The notes beneath the pieces are model-generated. The model did no database searches and was not told where the DNA came from. It saw only the letters and a program-made list of their open reading frames with translations. 64,000 nt of DNA from Acidobacteriota bacterium (GTDB lineage Bacteria > Acidobacteriota > Blastocatellia > RBC074), in the NCBI GenBank assembly GCA_016196035.1, contig JACPYM010000029.1, positions 124,001 to 188,000 of the forward strand. Reading direction: 5' to 3'. Shown here one piece after another: positions 1 to 8,055 of this stretch (positions within the stretch are counted from its first letter, which is position 1; each line of letters opens with the position of its first letter). A program made the translations under genes and the position numbers.

Positions 1-20
1 CGCCGCACTCCAAAGATAAA

Positions 21-63
21 GCACACGCGGCTGATTACAGCAAAAAAGCGCGTGCTTTTTTCT
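21..63 (+). terminator. Candidate intrinsic terminator of the gene upstream of the window
   Basis: CACGCG (24-29) can pair with CGCGTG (49-54), and the second arm runs into a T-rich stretch (56-63). A competing small hairpin, A6GC (42-49) with GCT6 (54-61), uses the same end. Either would terminate a transcript entering from the left, just before ileS. The gene it would serve is outside the window. Confidence 0.4.
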
Positions 64-137
64 TTGGGGTGATTACGTTATCATCGCCGCTCTTTTTGAC
101 CGTAAACAATAACCCACAGGTGAGAACGCAGAGGATT

Positions 138-2960
138 ATGGCGACTGAAGCAACAACGCTCGATCTAAAAACGACTGTCAACCTACCCAAGACCGACTTC
201 CCGCTCAAAGGCAATCTGGCGCAAAACGAACCGCTGCGTTTGCAAAAGTGGGAGGCTCTCGGCCTTTACGAGAAATTGCGTGAAGCGCGCGCGGGCCAGC
301 CCTTGTTCGTTTTGCACGATGGGCCGCCGTATGCCAACGGCAATATTCACATCGGCACTGCGCTCAACAAGATTCTCAAGGATTTCGTCGTCAAATCGCG
401 TTCGATGATGGGGTATTGGGCGCCCTACATTCCCGGCTGGGATTGTCACGGCCTGCCCATTGAGATCAAGGTCGAAGAGGAACTCAAAAAGAACAAGCAG
501 GAACTCGACCGCCTGACCATTCGCAAGGCGGCGCGTGTTTACGCCGACAAGTATGTCGGCTTGCAGCGCGAAGATTTCAAACGGCTGGGCGTGTTTGGCG
601 AATGGGAAGACCCTTACATCACGATGGCCCCGCGCTATCAGGCCAACATCGTGCGCGCCTTCGGCAAATTCGTAGAGCGCGGCGCGGTTTATAAAGGCTC
701 GCGCCCGGTGCATTGGTGCATCAGTTGTGTCACCTCACTGGCCGAGGCCGAAGTTGAATATGCCGATCACACGAGCTATTCGGTCTATGTGAAATTCGCC
801 TTCCCAGATGCGGCGAAAGTTGATCAGGCGTTGGCGGGCAAGAATGTCAGCATCATCATCTGGACGACAACGCCGTGGACGCTGCCCGCGAACCTGGGCA
901 TCAGTCTCAATCCGAAATACGAGTACAACGCCGTTGCTGTCGGTGATGACGTCTTCATCGTTGCCAACGGTTTGTTGGAAGCGGTCGCGCAGAAACTTGG
1001 CTGGGAGAGCTACGAAATCATTGGCACCTACAGCGGCGAGGCATTCGACCGGCTGAAAGCGCGCCATCCCTTCGTTGACCGCGACAGCTTGTTGATGCTG
1101 GGCGATCACGTCACGCTTGATGCGGGCACGGGCGCTGTGCACACCGCGCCGGGGCATGGGTACGAAGACTTTCTGATTGGCCGCGAGTACGGGCTGGAAA
1201 TCTATAACCCGGTGGATTCGCGCGGCTATTTCATGAAAGACGTCGAGCATTTTGCCGGACAACGCGTGGTTGCTTTGAACAAGAACGATGCCGATGCCAA
1301 CAAAGCCGTTATCGCGCATCTCGAAGCCATCGGCGTGTTGCTCAAATCCGAAAAGTTCAACCACTCCTATCCGCATTGTTGGCGCTGCCGCAACCCGGTG
1401 ATCTTCCGCGCGACGCCGCAATGGTTCATCTCGATGGAAAAGAGTGGCCTGAATGCTGAAGCAGTCGCGGCCTGCGACAAGGTCGAATGGCATCCGTCGT
1501 GGGGCAACGAGCGGATGAAGAACATGTTCAAGGATCGCCCCGATTGGAACATCTCGCGCCAGCGCGCCTGGGGTGTCCCGATCACGGTCTTTTATTGCGA
1601 AGATTGCGGCGAAACGCTGCTTGATCCCAAGGTCATCAACCACGTCGCCGATCTGTTTGAGCAAGATTCCGCCGACGCCTGGTACGAACGCAGCGAAGCA
1701 GAATTGCTGCCACCCGGCACCAAATGCGCCGCCTGCGGTTCCGGCAAGCTCAGCAAAGAGCACGACATTCTGGACGTATGGTTCGATTCGGGCTGTAGCT
1801 GGATTTCGACGCTCGAACCGCGCGGCTTGCCTTATCCGGCGGATGTGTATCTGGAAGGTGGCGATCAGTTCCGCGGCTGGTTCAATTCGTCGCTGGTCAT
1901 CGGCCTCGCCGTCAAAGGCACGCCGCCCTATCACCAGATCATCACGTATGGGTGGGCGGTGGATGGCGAAGGCAAGAAGATGTCGAAATCGCTCGGCAAC
2001 ACGGTCGAGCCGGAAAAGGTGATCAAACAGAGCGGTGCCGAAATCATCCGCCTCTGGTGCGCCGCACTCGATTACCACGAAGACATGCGCATCTCGAATG
2101 AAATCCTGACGCGCATCTCGGACGCCTATCGCAAGCTGCGCAACACGGCGAAGTATTGCCTGGGCAATCTCGCTGGCTTCGATCCAGCCACAGAACGCGT
2201 GCCTTTCGCGGAATTGCAGGAGCTTGACCGTTGGGCGTTGGGCGCCTTCAACGAAGTCGTCAAGAAGGTGCTCACCGGCTATGAGCAATACGATTTTATG
2301 ACGGTCTATCAAACGCTCTATTCGTTTGCGACGGTCGAGTTGTCCTCGCTCTACTTCGACATCATCAAGGATCGTCTTTATACCTACGCGCCCAAATCGC
2401 TCGCGCGGCGTTCGGCGCAAACAGCACTCTATGAGATTGTGCATCGGATGGCGCGCTTGCTTGCACCAATCCTTGCGTTCACTGCTGACGAAATTTGGGA
2501 AAACATCCCTGGTGCAACAGCAACAGAAGAATCTGTTCACCTAGCACTTTTCCCTGAATATGAAAGCGATTGGTACGACAAAAAGTTATTAAGTGGTTAC
2601 GAATCGTTATTTAAGTCTCGCAGTGTGGTAACTCCTTGGATAGAAAAGCGTCGTGCAAATAAGGAGATCGGTGCAAGCTTAAGGGCGAAATTACTTATTG
2701 ATACGAACGATAACGAGTTACTCAATATTTTGTACTCGTTAAGCGAGGAGCAACGCAATGCCTTCTACATAGTTTCACAAGTGGTTCTGACGAAAATTGA
2801 GGCAGATACGTTAAAAACGGTGTATCGAATAGATTTAGCCGATGGGGTGAAATGCGAACGCTGCTGGCATTACACCACGGATGTTGGGGCGGACACGAGG
2901 TATCCGGGCGCGTGCGGCCGTTGCGTAAAGAACCTGGAGGAAATGTTGGGTACAGCCTAG
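138..2960 (+). CDS. ileS: Isoleucyl-tRNA synthetase
   Basis: Class I aminoacyl-tRNA synthetase that charges tRNA-Ile in the cytoplasm. The 940-residue product has normal length for bacterial IleS. The HIGH signature appears as GNIHIGTAL (HIGT at residues 71-74) and KMSKS lies at 614-618. The C-terminal zinc knuckle (CERC...CGRC) is present. The ATG at 138 is preferred over an upstream in-frame GTG at 69 because AGAGGA lies just before it and the family N-terminus begins there. Between about 2480 and 2850 (anticodon-binding domain) base and codon use change sharply: nine TTA leucine codons occur in that stretch, whereas upstream leucines are mostly CTG, TTG and CTC. GC-rich usage returns for the zinc knuckle. 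It heads a cluster with lspA and lgt; ileS-lspA linkage is classical. Confidence 0.97.
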   Translation: MATEATTLDLKTTVNLPKTDFPLKGNLAQNEPLRLQKWEALGLYEKLREARAGQPLFVLHDGPPYANGNIHIGTALNKILKDFVVKSRSMMGYWAPYIPGWDCHGLPIEIKVEEELKKNKQELDRLTIRKAARVYADKYVGLQREDFKRLGVFGEWEDPYITMAPRYQANIVRAFGKFVERGAVYKGSRPVHWCISCVTSLAEAEVEYADHTSYSVYVKFAFPDAAKVDQALAGKNVSIIIWTTTPWTLPANLGISLNPKYEYNAVAVGDDVFIVANGLLEAVAQKLGWESYEIIGTYSGEAFDRLKARHPFVDRDSLLMLGDHVTLDAGTGAVHTAPGHGYEDFLIGREYGLEIYNPVDSRGYFMKDVEHFAGQRVVALNKNDADANKAVIAHLEAIGVLLKSEKFNHSYPHCWRCRNPVIFRATPQWFISMEKSGLNAEAVAACDKVEWHPSWGNERMKNMFKDRPDWNISRQRAWGVPITVFYCEDCGETLLDPKVINHVADLFEQDSADAWYERSEAELLPPGTKCAACGSGKLSKEHDILDVWFDSGCSWISTLEPRGLPYPADVYLEGGDQFRGWFNSSLVIGLAVKGTPPYHQIITYGWAVDGEGKKMSKSLGNTVEPEKVIKQSGAEIIRLWCAALDYHEDMRISNEILTRISDAYRKLRNTAKYCLGNLAGFDPATERVPFAELQELDRWALGAFNEVVKKVLTGYEQYDFMTVYQTLYSFATVELSSLYFDIIKDRLYTYAPKSLARRSAQTALYEIVHRMARLLAPILAFTADEIWENIPGATATEESVHLALFPEYESDWYDKKLLSGYESLFKSRSVVTPWIEKRRANKEIGASLRAKLLIDTNDNELLNILYSLSEEQRNAFYIVSQVVLTKIEADTLKTVYRIDLADGVKCERCWHYTTDVGADTRYPGACGRCVKNLEEMLGTA

Positions 2961-2983
2961 TCTGGCAAACAAATGGAGGCCAT

Positions 2984-3406
2984 ATGTCAGAAGAACAAAC
3001 GAAAGAATTGAATGGTAATTCGACCAACCCTTTGCCGATTGAAGAATTGGTGACACGGCACTTTAACGTCCTGATGACGCGGTTCGATCAAGTCGAGACG
3101 CGCCTTGGTCAAGTCGAGACGCGGCTCGGTCAGGTTGAAACGCAATTCAATGCCCGCTTCGATCATCTCGAAATTCGGATGGATCAAGCCGAACAGGATG
3201 TGCGCGAGGTGAAAACAGAAGTGCGCGAGTTGAGAACCGAGGTGCACGAAGTAAAAACCGAAGTGCAAGGAGTCAATGCGCATCTTTTCAAAATCGAAGA
3301 GCGCATCCGTGACCTGGATGACAAAGTGGATGCTTTTGTCCGCGAATCGCTTTTTCTCAAACGTGAGTTGCGTGATTTCCAGGCCTCGCTTAGTCCAAGG
3401 GCCTAG
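2984..3406 (+). CDS. Small coiled-coil protein
   Basis: A 140-residue, highly charged protein. Residues from about 30 to the end form long heptad and 11-residue repeats (GQVETRL twice in tandem, then VREVKTEVRELRTEVHEVK), predicting one long coiled coil without membrane segment or signal peptide. At DNA level three 21-bp units (3086-3148) encode three consecutive heptads, so the helix seems to have grown by tandem duplication. The ATG at 2984 follows TGGAGG at good spacing and is preferred over an in-frame start at 2852 inside ileS. It lies 23 bases after ileS and is probably cotranscribed. Function unknown; similar DUF-type coiled coils occur widely, and no partner can be named. Confidence 0.75.
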   Translation: MSEEQTKELNGNSTNPLPIEELVTRHFNVLMTRFDQVETRLGQVETRLGQVETQFNARFDHLEIRMDQAEQDVREVKTEVRELRTEVHEVKTEVQGVNAHLFKIEERIRDLDDKVDAFVRESLFLKRELRDFQASLSPRA

Positions 3407-3410
3407 AACT

Positions 3411-3758
3411 ATGCCGCTCAACTATGACAACCGCCGCTTCACCTCTGTCCGCAACTCCGCGAATGGCGAAGTCAGCGCCGCGACCGTGTTTGAATATCAC
3501 CAGAGCGGCGCGCTGGTATGGGCGACCTACAGCGGTGGTTCGATTGTTTACGGGACGCTGATCGCCAAGATAGACGAACGGGATTACTTGGATATGCGCT
3601 ATCAGCATCTGAATACGGCGGGCGAGTTGAGGACAGGCCGTTGTCATTCGAGGCCCGAAGTTTTACCCGATGGCCGCTTGCAGTTGCACGAGCAATGGCA
3701 ATGGACGTCAGGTGACGGTTCGGCAGGCACGTCAGTGATAGAAGAAATACGGGATTGA
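3411..3758 (+). CDS. Small protein of the family often labelled 'n-acetylglutamate synthase'
   Basis: A 115-residue protein, MPLNYDNRRF..., with conserved features I recognise from a family of about 110 residues: FEYHQSGALVWATY, a DMRYQH stretch and LHEQWQWTSGDGS. Databases often name it n-acetylglutamate synthase, but it has no GNAT fold or acetyl-CoA motif that I can see, so that name should not be taken as function. It starts four bases after the stop of the coiled-coil gene, implying one transcript. The ATG at 3411 is chosen because family similarity starts exactly there; an upstream in-frame ATG at 3276 would overlap the coiled-coil gene. Confidence 0.8.
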   Translation: MPLNYDNRRFTSVRNSANGEVSAATVFEYHQSGALVWATYSGGSIVYGTLIAKIDERDYLDMRYQHLNTAGELRTGRCHSRPEVLPDGRLQLHEQWQWTSGDGSAGTSVIEEIRD

Positions 3759-3774
3759 GGTACCACGCAGTACG

Positions 3775-4320
3775 ATGAACAGAAAGTATGCTTTTTGGCT
3801 GCTGTCCTTTCTCACCCTGATCGCCGATCAGGCGACCAAGTTTTGGGCGACAGCGCGGCTTAAGCCGGTCGGCATGATTGAGGTCATTCCGGGTTACGTT
3901 CGCTTTAGTTACGCGCTCAATCGCGGCGTGGCCTTTAGTCTATTTGCCGATGTGCAATTCAATATCAAATGGGTGTTGGCCGCAATTTCGGGGTTGGCGG
4001 CCATGATGGTCGTGCATTATCTGGCGCGCACGCCGTTCGCCCAGCGCCTGATGTGTTGGTCATTGTCGTTGTTGCTGGCGGGCATCTTGGGCAATCTGAT
4101 TGATCGCATCCGGCTGGGCGAAGTGGTGGATTTCATCGAATTGCACTGGCGCGATCAATTCACCTGGCCGACCTTTAATATCGCGGATTCGGCGATTTGC
4201 ATTGGCGCGGTTTTGCTGGCCTTGGAATTGTTGAAAGAAGAGCGCGCGGGCCACGCAAAGCCCGTTGCTGCGGCTGCCAATCCAAACCCCGCACCTGAAG
4301 AGGCCAGCTCGGCGGAATAG
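3775..4320 (+). CDS. lspA: Lipoprotein signal peptidase (signal peptidase II)
   Basis: Inner-membrane aspartyl protease that removes the signal peptide from prolipoproteins after lipidation. The 181-residue protein has four hydrophobic segments. The family signatures are GNLIDRIRLGEVVDF and FNIADSAI; by family knowledge the catalytic aspartates are those in VVDF (about D119) and FNIAD (about D138), 19 residues apart as expected. The last 25 residues are a low-complexity Ala/Pro tail. It sits between the ileS cluster and lgt, the enzyme acting just before it in the same pathway. Confidence 0.96.
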   Translation: MNRKYAFWLLSFLTLIADQATKFWATARLKPVGMIEVIPGYVRFSYALNRGVAFSLFADVQFNIKWVLAAISGLAAMMVVHYLARTPFAQRLMCWSLSLLLAGILGNLIDRIRLGEVVDFIELHWRDQFTWPTFNIADSAICIGAVLLALELLKEERAGHAKPVAAAANPNPAPEEASSAE

Positions 4321-4348
4321 CCGCACCTTTTCGCAGGATAAAACACGC

Positions 4349-5224
4349 ATGTTTCCAGACCTCTTCAAACTTCCATTTACCAATTTCACGCTCAACAGCT
4401 ATGGCTTGTTGCTGGCGATTGCCTTCATCACCGGCCTGTTCGTCATGTCGCGGCTGGCCAAACGCGACGGTTTGCCGCAAGAGCGCGTGTACGATCTGGG
4501 CCTGTGGGTGCTGGCTTCGTCGCTGATCGGCTCGAAGCTGCTGATGATCATCACCGAATGGGATGTTTATTATCGTGATCATCCAGGCCAGATTTTCTCG
4601 CTGGATTTCTTCCGTTCGGGCGGTGTGTTTTATGGCGGTTTTATCGCCGCGATCATCGCGTCGGTGGTGGCGATGCGGCTTTACAAACTGCCCTGGTGGC
4701 GCACGGCGGACGCCTTTGCGCCGGGCATCGCCATCGGCCAGGCGATTGGGCGCCTGGGTTGTTACAGCGCGGGCTGTTGCTGGGGTGTGCCGACGACTTC
4801 GGCGCTGGGCGTGCAATTCAAAGAGCGCGGCCACGAGATCACCGGCGTGCCGACCATCGTGGCGCACCTGACCGATCCGGTGCAGCGCGAACTCTGGTCG
4901 AACAAGCTGGGCGGGTTGCTCGCGCCGCTCAAACTGCATCCGGTGCAGCTTTACGAAACGGGCGCGACCTTTGTGATCTTTCTGGTGTTACTGGCAGTCA
5001 CGGGCCGCCGCCGCTTTCACGGGCAGGTGATGCTGGCGTATGCAATGCTGTACGCCGTGGTGCGCTTCACCATCGAACACTGGCGCGACGATCCGCGCGG
5101 CGAAGTCTGGAACCTTTCGACCTCGCAATTCATCGCGATTATTTTGTTTGTCGCCTCGCTCATTGCCTACATCTGGCGCGTGCGCAAGGTGACAACTACA
5201 GAACTGGCCGAGAATGCTGTCTGA
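4349..5224 (+). CDS. lgt: Prolipoprotein diacylglyceryl transferase
   Basis: Integral membrane enzyme that transfers diacylglycerol from phosphatidylglycerol to the lipobox cysteine, the step preceding LspA. The 291-residue product contains the Lgt signature (AIGRLGCYSAGCCWG, about residues 133-147), the FYGGF segment and several membrane helices. The ATG at 4349 is chosen because MFPDLFKLPF is a typical Lgt start; an in-frame start at 4265 would read through the end of lspA. It lies 28 bases after lspA, so the two lipoprotein-processing genes are probably cotranscribed. Confidence 0.96.
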   Translation: MFPDLFKLPFTNFTLNSYGLLLAIAFITGLFVMSRLAKRDGLPQERVYDLGLWVLASSLIGSKLLMIITEWDVYYRDHPGQIFSLDFFRSGGVFYGGFIAAIIASVVAMRLYKLPWWRTADAFAPGIAIGQAIGRLGCYSAGCCWGVPTTSALGVQFKERGHEITGVPTIVAHLTDPVQRELWSNKLGGLLAPLKLHPVQLYETGATFVIFLVLLAVTGRRRFHGQVMLAYAMLYAVVRFTIEHWRDDPRGEVWNLSTSQFIAIILFVASLIAYIWRVRKVTTTELAENAV

Positions 5225-5260
5225 ACAAATGAAGCAGTGGTTGAAACCCTAGGCCTCGGC

Positions 5261-5363
5261 GCGCGGGTGTTTAGAGTTCCGCCTTTAGGCGGCGGCGCGT
5301 AGCGCCGGAATTACGCGCCTGCGGCGCGCCACCGCCTAAAGGCGGAACTCTAAACACCCGCGC
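5261..5363. repeat. Large palindrome (39-bp arms, about 25-bp loop)
   Basis: Bases 5261-5299 are the reverse complement of 5325-5363 with one mismatch. Each arm itself contains the small palindrome CCGCCTTTAGGCGG or its complement, so the element can fold as one long hairpin or as several. It fills the gap between lgt and the glycosyltransferase gene and may act as a terminator or mRNA-stabilising structure. It looks like a repetitive extragenic palindrome; no further copy was seen here. Confidence 0.85.
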
Positions 5364-5415
5364 GCGACGCGGTCTGGTTGAAGCTGAGTGTAGCCAATCC
5401 GCAATCCGCAATCTC

Positions 5416-7476
5416 ATGCGTCTCGCTTACTTTAGTCCGCTCCCCCCCAGCAAATCCGGCATCGCCGATTACAGCGCCGAGTTGTTGCCGGCGCTGGCGC
5501 GGGGCGCGGACTTGTCCGTCTTTGTCGAAAAGCCGGATGAGTTGCGCGTGAATAAAAACAGCCAGCCGTATCAGGTCTTCGACGCGACGCACTTCGACGA
5601 ATTGCACGGCCAGCAGCCTTTCGATCTGTGCCTCTATCATCAGGGCAACAACCCGCATCACGAATACATTTACGAACGCGCGCTGGCGACGCCGGGCTTG
5701 CTGGTCTTGCACGAACACTGTTTGCACCACCTGATCGCGTGGAAGACGCTGGGCCGCAAGGATGAGGCGGGGTATTGGAATGAGATGTTTTACGCCTATG
5801 GGCGGCGCGGCGCGCGTGTGGCCGTGGCGCGCGAAAACGATGCGGCCAGCGAATATCAACAGTTCCTCTTGCCGATGAATCGCCGCGTCGTCAGCCGCAG
5901 CCTGGGCATCGTGGTGCATAACGAATACGCCGCCGCGCAGCTTGAATTCGCGCCGGGCCAGGCGCTGCCGGTCGAGATCATCCCGCATCACCTGTCACCG
6001 CGCGTTTATGAACTGGATCAACTGGACAAGCTGGAATGCCGCCGCGCCTTTGGCTTGCCCGAAGACGCCTGGATCATCGCGTCGTTCGGCTTCGTCACCC
6101 AGTCAAAGCGCATTCCGACGTTGCTGAAAGCCTTCAAACGGCTGCAAGCGGTCGTGCCCAACGCGATGTGTCTGATCGTCGGCGAGGATCATTGGAAGTG
6201 GAGCGCCGCGCCTTTGATTGCCGAGATGGGTTTGCAACGCCATGTGCGACTGACCGGCTACACGGTCGAACGCGATTTCTTCCGCTATCTGAAAGCCGTG
6301 GATGTCGTCGTGAATCTGCGCTATCCGACGGCGGGCGAAACGTCGGGCACGTTGATTCGCGCGCTAGGCGCAGGCAAACCGGTCATCGTGTCTGACCACG
6401 GCCAGTTCGGCGATTTGCCCGATGATGTTTGTCTGAAAGTCACCGCTGGGCCGGAAGAAGAGCGCGAACTGGCGGCGCGATTGCGCGCGCTGGCTTGCCG
6501 TCCGAACCTGCGCGAAGGCTTGGGCGAACGGGCGTCGGCCTGGATTCGGGAAAACAACGAGGTGCAACGCTCGGCGGCGCGCTACCTGCAATTCGCCGAG
6601 CAGTTGATCGAAGGGCGCAAGCGCGGCAAAGCCCGGCAGCCGCAGCCCGTCGAATACAAACTCGATTTCAAAGAGGCCGCAACGATCAAGTTCGAGCACG
6701 CCGAGGCGCTGGATTACCTGCGCAACTTTTTCACCGACGATCCGAACGCCAGCGATTACATCCGCGTGCATGCGCGCCGCCTGTTGCGCACCGTTGAGTT
6801 GGTACCCAAAGGTTCCGCGTCGCAGCGTGCGCTCGAATTGAGCAGCTATCTGCATCTGCCGCTGCTGCTGCGGCATTACGGCGGGTATGGCGAATTGGCG
6901 GTGACCAACTGGTGGAAGGGCGAAACGCGTGAGCAGCAGCAAACCGTGCGGCACGCCGAAACGGGCGAGACGCTGAGCCTGCCGATGCACAACGTCAATG
7001 TCGAACGCGACCGGCTGCCGTTCCCCGACAATCATTTCGATGTCGCGCTCTGTTGCGAACTGATCGAGCATTTGCAGGAAGACCCCGTGCATATGCTGGC
7101 CGAGTTGCACCGTGTGGTGAAATGGGGCGGCCTGGTCATTGTCACGACGCCCAACATTGCCAGCGCCTTCAGCGTGCGCGAAGCGTTGGCCGGACGCACG
7201 CCCAACATCTATTCGCTTTACAACCGCCAAAGCGTGGGCGACCGCCACGCCCGCGAATACACGCCCGGCGACGTGCAGGCGGCGCTCGAAGCCGCCGGGT
7301 TCAAGGCCGTCCGGCTGTTCACCGAAAACGTCTGGCACGAGACGGAAGAAGATTTCTTGCGCTGGCTGGACGCGACCACCGAAGTGCAACGCGAACTGCG
7401 CGGCGATAACATTTACGCGGTGGGAAGGAAGCAGAGCGCGCAGATCGAGCGGTTTCCTGAGAATTTGTATGACTGA
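5416..7476 (+). CDS. Glycosyltransferase (GT4-like) fused to a SAM-dependent methyltransferase
   Basis: A 686-residue two-domain protein. Residues 1 to about 400 resemble family 4 (GT-B) glycosyltransferases: MRLAYFSPLPPSKSGIADY at the start, then IIASFGFVTQSKR, and GETSGTLIRALGAGKPVIVS in the nucleotide-sugar binding half. Residues from about 430 form a class I methyltransferase with LPFPDNHFDVALCCELIEHL (motif with acidic residues) and a WGGLVIVTTPN strand. Such fusions occur in surface-polysaccharide loci. The Wzt-like ATPase gene downstream supports a role in exported glycan synthesis; acceptor and sugar are unknown. No signal peptide or membrane segment is seen. The start at 5416 fits the family N-terminus. 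Confidence 0.88.
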   Translation: MRLAYFSPLPPSKSGIADYSAELLPALARGADLSVFVEKPDELRVNKNSQPYQVFDATHFDELHGQQPFDLCLYHQGNNPHHEYIYERALATPGLLVLHEHCLHHLIAWKTLGRKDEAGYWNEMFYAYGRRGARVAVARENDAASEYQQFLLPMNRRVVSRSLGIVVHNEYAAAQLEFAPGQALPVEIIPHHLSPRVYELDQLDKLECRRAFGLPEDAWIIASFGFVTQSKRIPTLLKAFKRLQAVVPNAMCLIVGEDHWKWSAAPLIAEMGLQRHVRLTGYTVERDFFRYLKAVDVVVNLRYPTAGETSGTLIRALGAGKPVIVSDHGQFGDLPDDVCLKVTAGPEEERELAARLRALACRPNLREGLGERASAWIRENNEVQRSAARYLQFAEQLIEGRKRGKARQPQPVEYKLDFKEAATIKFEHAEALDYLRNFFTDDPNASDYIRVHARRLLRTVELVPKGSASQRALELSSYLHLPLLLRHYGGYGELAVTNWWKGETREQQQTVRHAETGETLSLPMHNVNVERDRLPFPDNHFDVALCCELIEHLQEDPVHMLAELHRVVKWGGLVIVTTPNIASAFSVREALAGRTPNIYSLYNRQSVGDRHAREYTPGDVQAALEAAGFKAVRLFTENVWHETEEDFLRWLDATTEVQRELRGDNIYAVGRKQSAQIERFPENLYD

Positions 7477-7490
7477 GCGGTAAAAGTGCC

Positions 7491-7781
7491 ATGAGAATTT
7501 CAGATGGAAAAATTGAATTTGCAGAGAGTGATCTGAAAGAAGTTTTCGGGTTATTTACAAGCTGTTCAAAACAAGAACTAGATTGGAATTACGATCCCGC
7601 CCGGCAAGATTTTTTCGAGCAAATAGTTTTGTTGGAAGAGTACGAACTGACTCAAGAAAGGCGCGAGTTTGCTTTGGACGCTTTGCGAGCAACTCTGTTC
7701 TTTCTCTACCACGCAGGTTATCAATTGGAAAAAGATGGCAGAGTTGTGAGTCTGGTAGGGATTACAGATTATTTTGTTTAG
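7491..7781 (+). CDS. Hypothetical protein, AT-rich, 96 residues
   Basis: A 96-residue acidic protein (MRISDGKIEF...GITDYFV) that I do not recognise. It appears mostly alpha-helical, with no signal peptide or membrane segment. The gene is visibly AT-richer than its neighbours, with AAA, GAA and TTT codons common, suggesting separate origin. It starts 14 bases after the glycosyltransferase stop and is followed by a large palindrome. The composition and the position between repeats resemble small immunity or accessory cargo genes, but nothing shows this function. Confidence 0.6.
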   Translation: MRISDGKIEFAESDLKEVFGLFTSCSKQELDWNYDPARQDFFEQIVLLEEYELTQERREFALDALRATLFFLYHAGYQLEKDGRVVSLVGITDYFV

Positions 7782-7802
7782 CTAAGTTTTGGGCCTGTTT
7801 TC

Positions 7803-7998
7803 GCCGCGTTAGCGGCGGCTGAATTTAGCCGTGGGTTTTCAACCCACGGTGTTTGTCGAGCGAGCAACCCGCGTCGCGTTAGCGACGCTTGAATGAATAA
7901 TTCCCGAATTTTCAATCGTCGCTGACGCGACGAAACTGCTTCGTTTTGCTACCGTGGGTTGAAAACCCACGGCTAAATTCAGCCGCCGCTAACGCGGC
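7803..7998. repeat. Nested palindromic element with perfect 47-bp arms
   Basis: Bases 7803-7849 and 7952-7998 are exact reverse complements. Each arm contains two smaller palindromes (GCCGCGTTAGCGGC and CCGTGGGTTTTCAACCCACG plus G). The 102-bp interior holds another imperfect pair, 7872-7887 with 7917-7932. The whole is a cloverleaf-like set of hairpins typical of clustered extragenic palindromes. It separates the 96-residue gene from the ABC ATPase gene and fills most of the 274-base gap. Confidence 0.9.
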
Positions 7999-8055
7999 AA
8001 AGACAGGTTTCCGAATATCAGAAAACTTGGTTCTCTTACGTATTAGGCGGCTGCT

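Noticed and set aside
735-2540. 601-codon minus-strand open frame opposite ileS
   Set aside because: Antisense shadow in a GC-rich gene; the plus strand encodes a full IleS with all motifs.
4175-4939. 254-codon minus-strand frame across lspA and lgt
   Set aside because: Spans two recognised genes on the other strand and shows Arg-rich, motif-free sequence.
4349-5224. Idea that lgt starts at 4265
   Set aside because: That start lies within lspA and adds residues not found in Lgt proteins.
6364-7389. 341-codon minus-strand frame
   Set aside because: Shadow of the methyltransferase half of the fusion gene.
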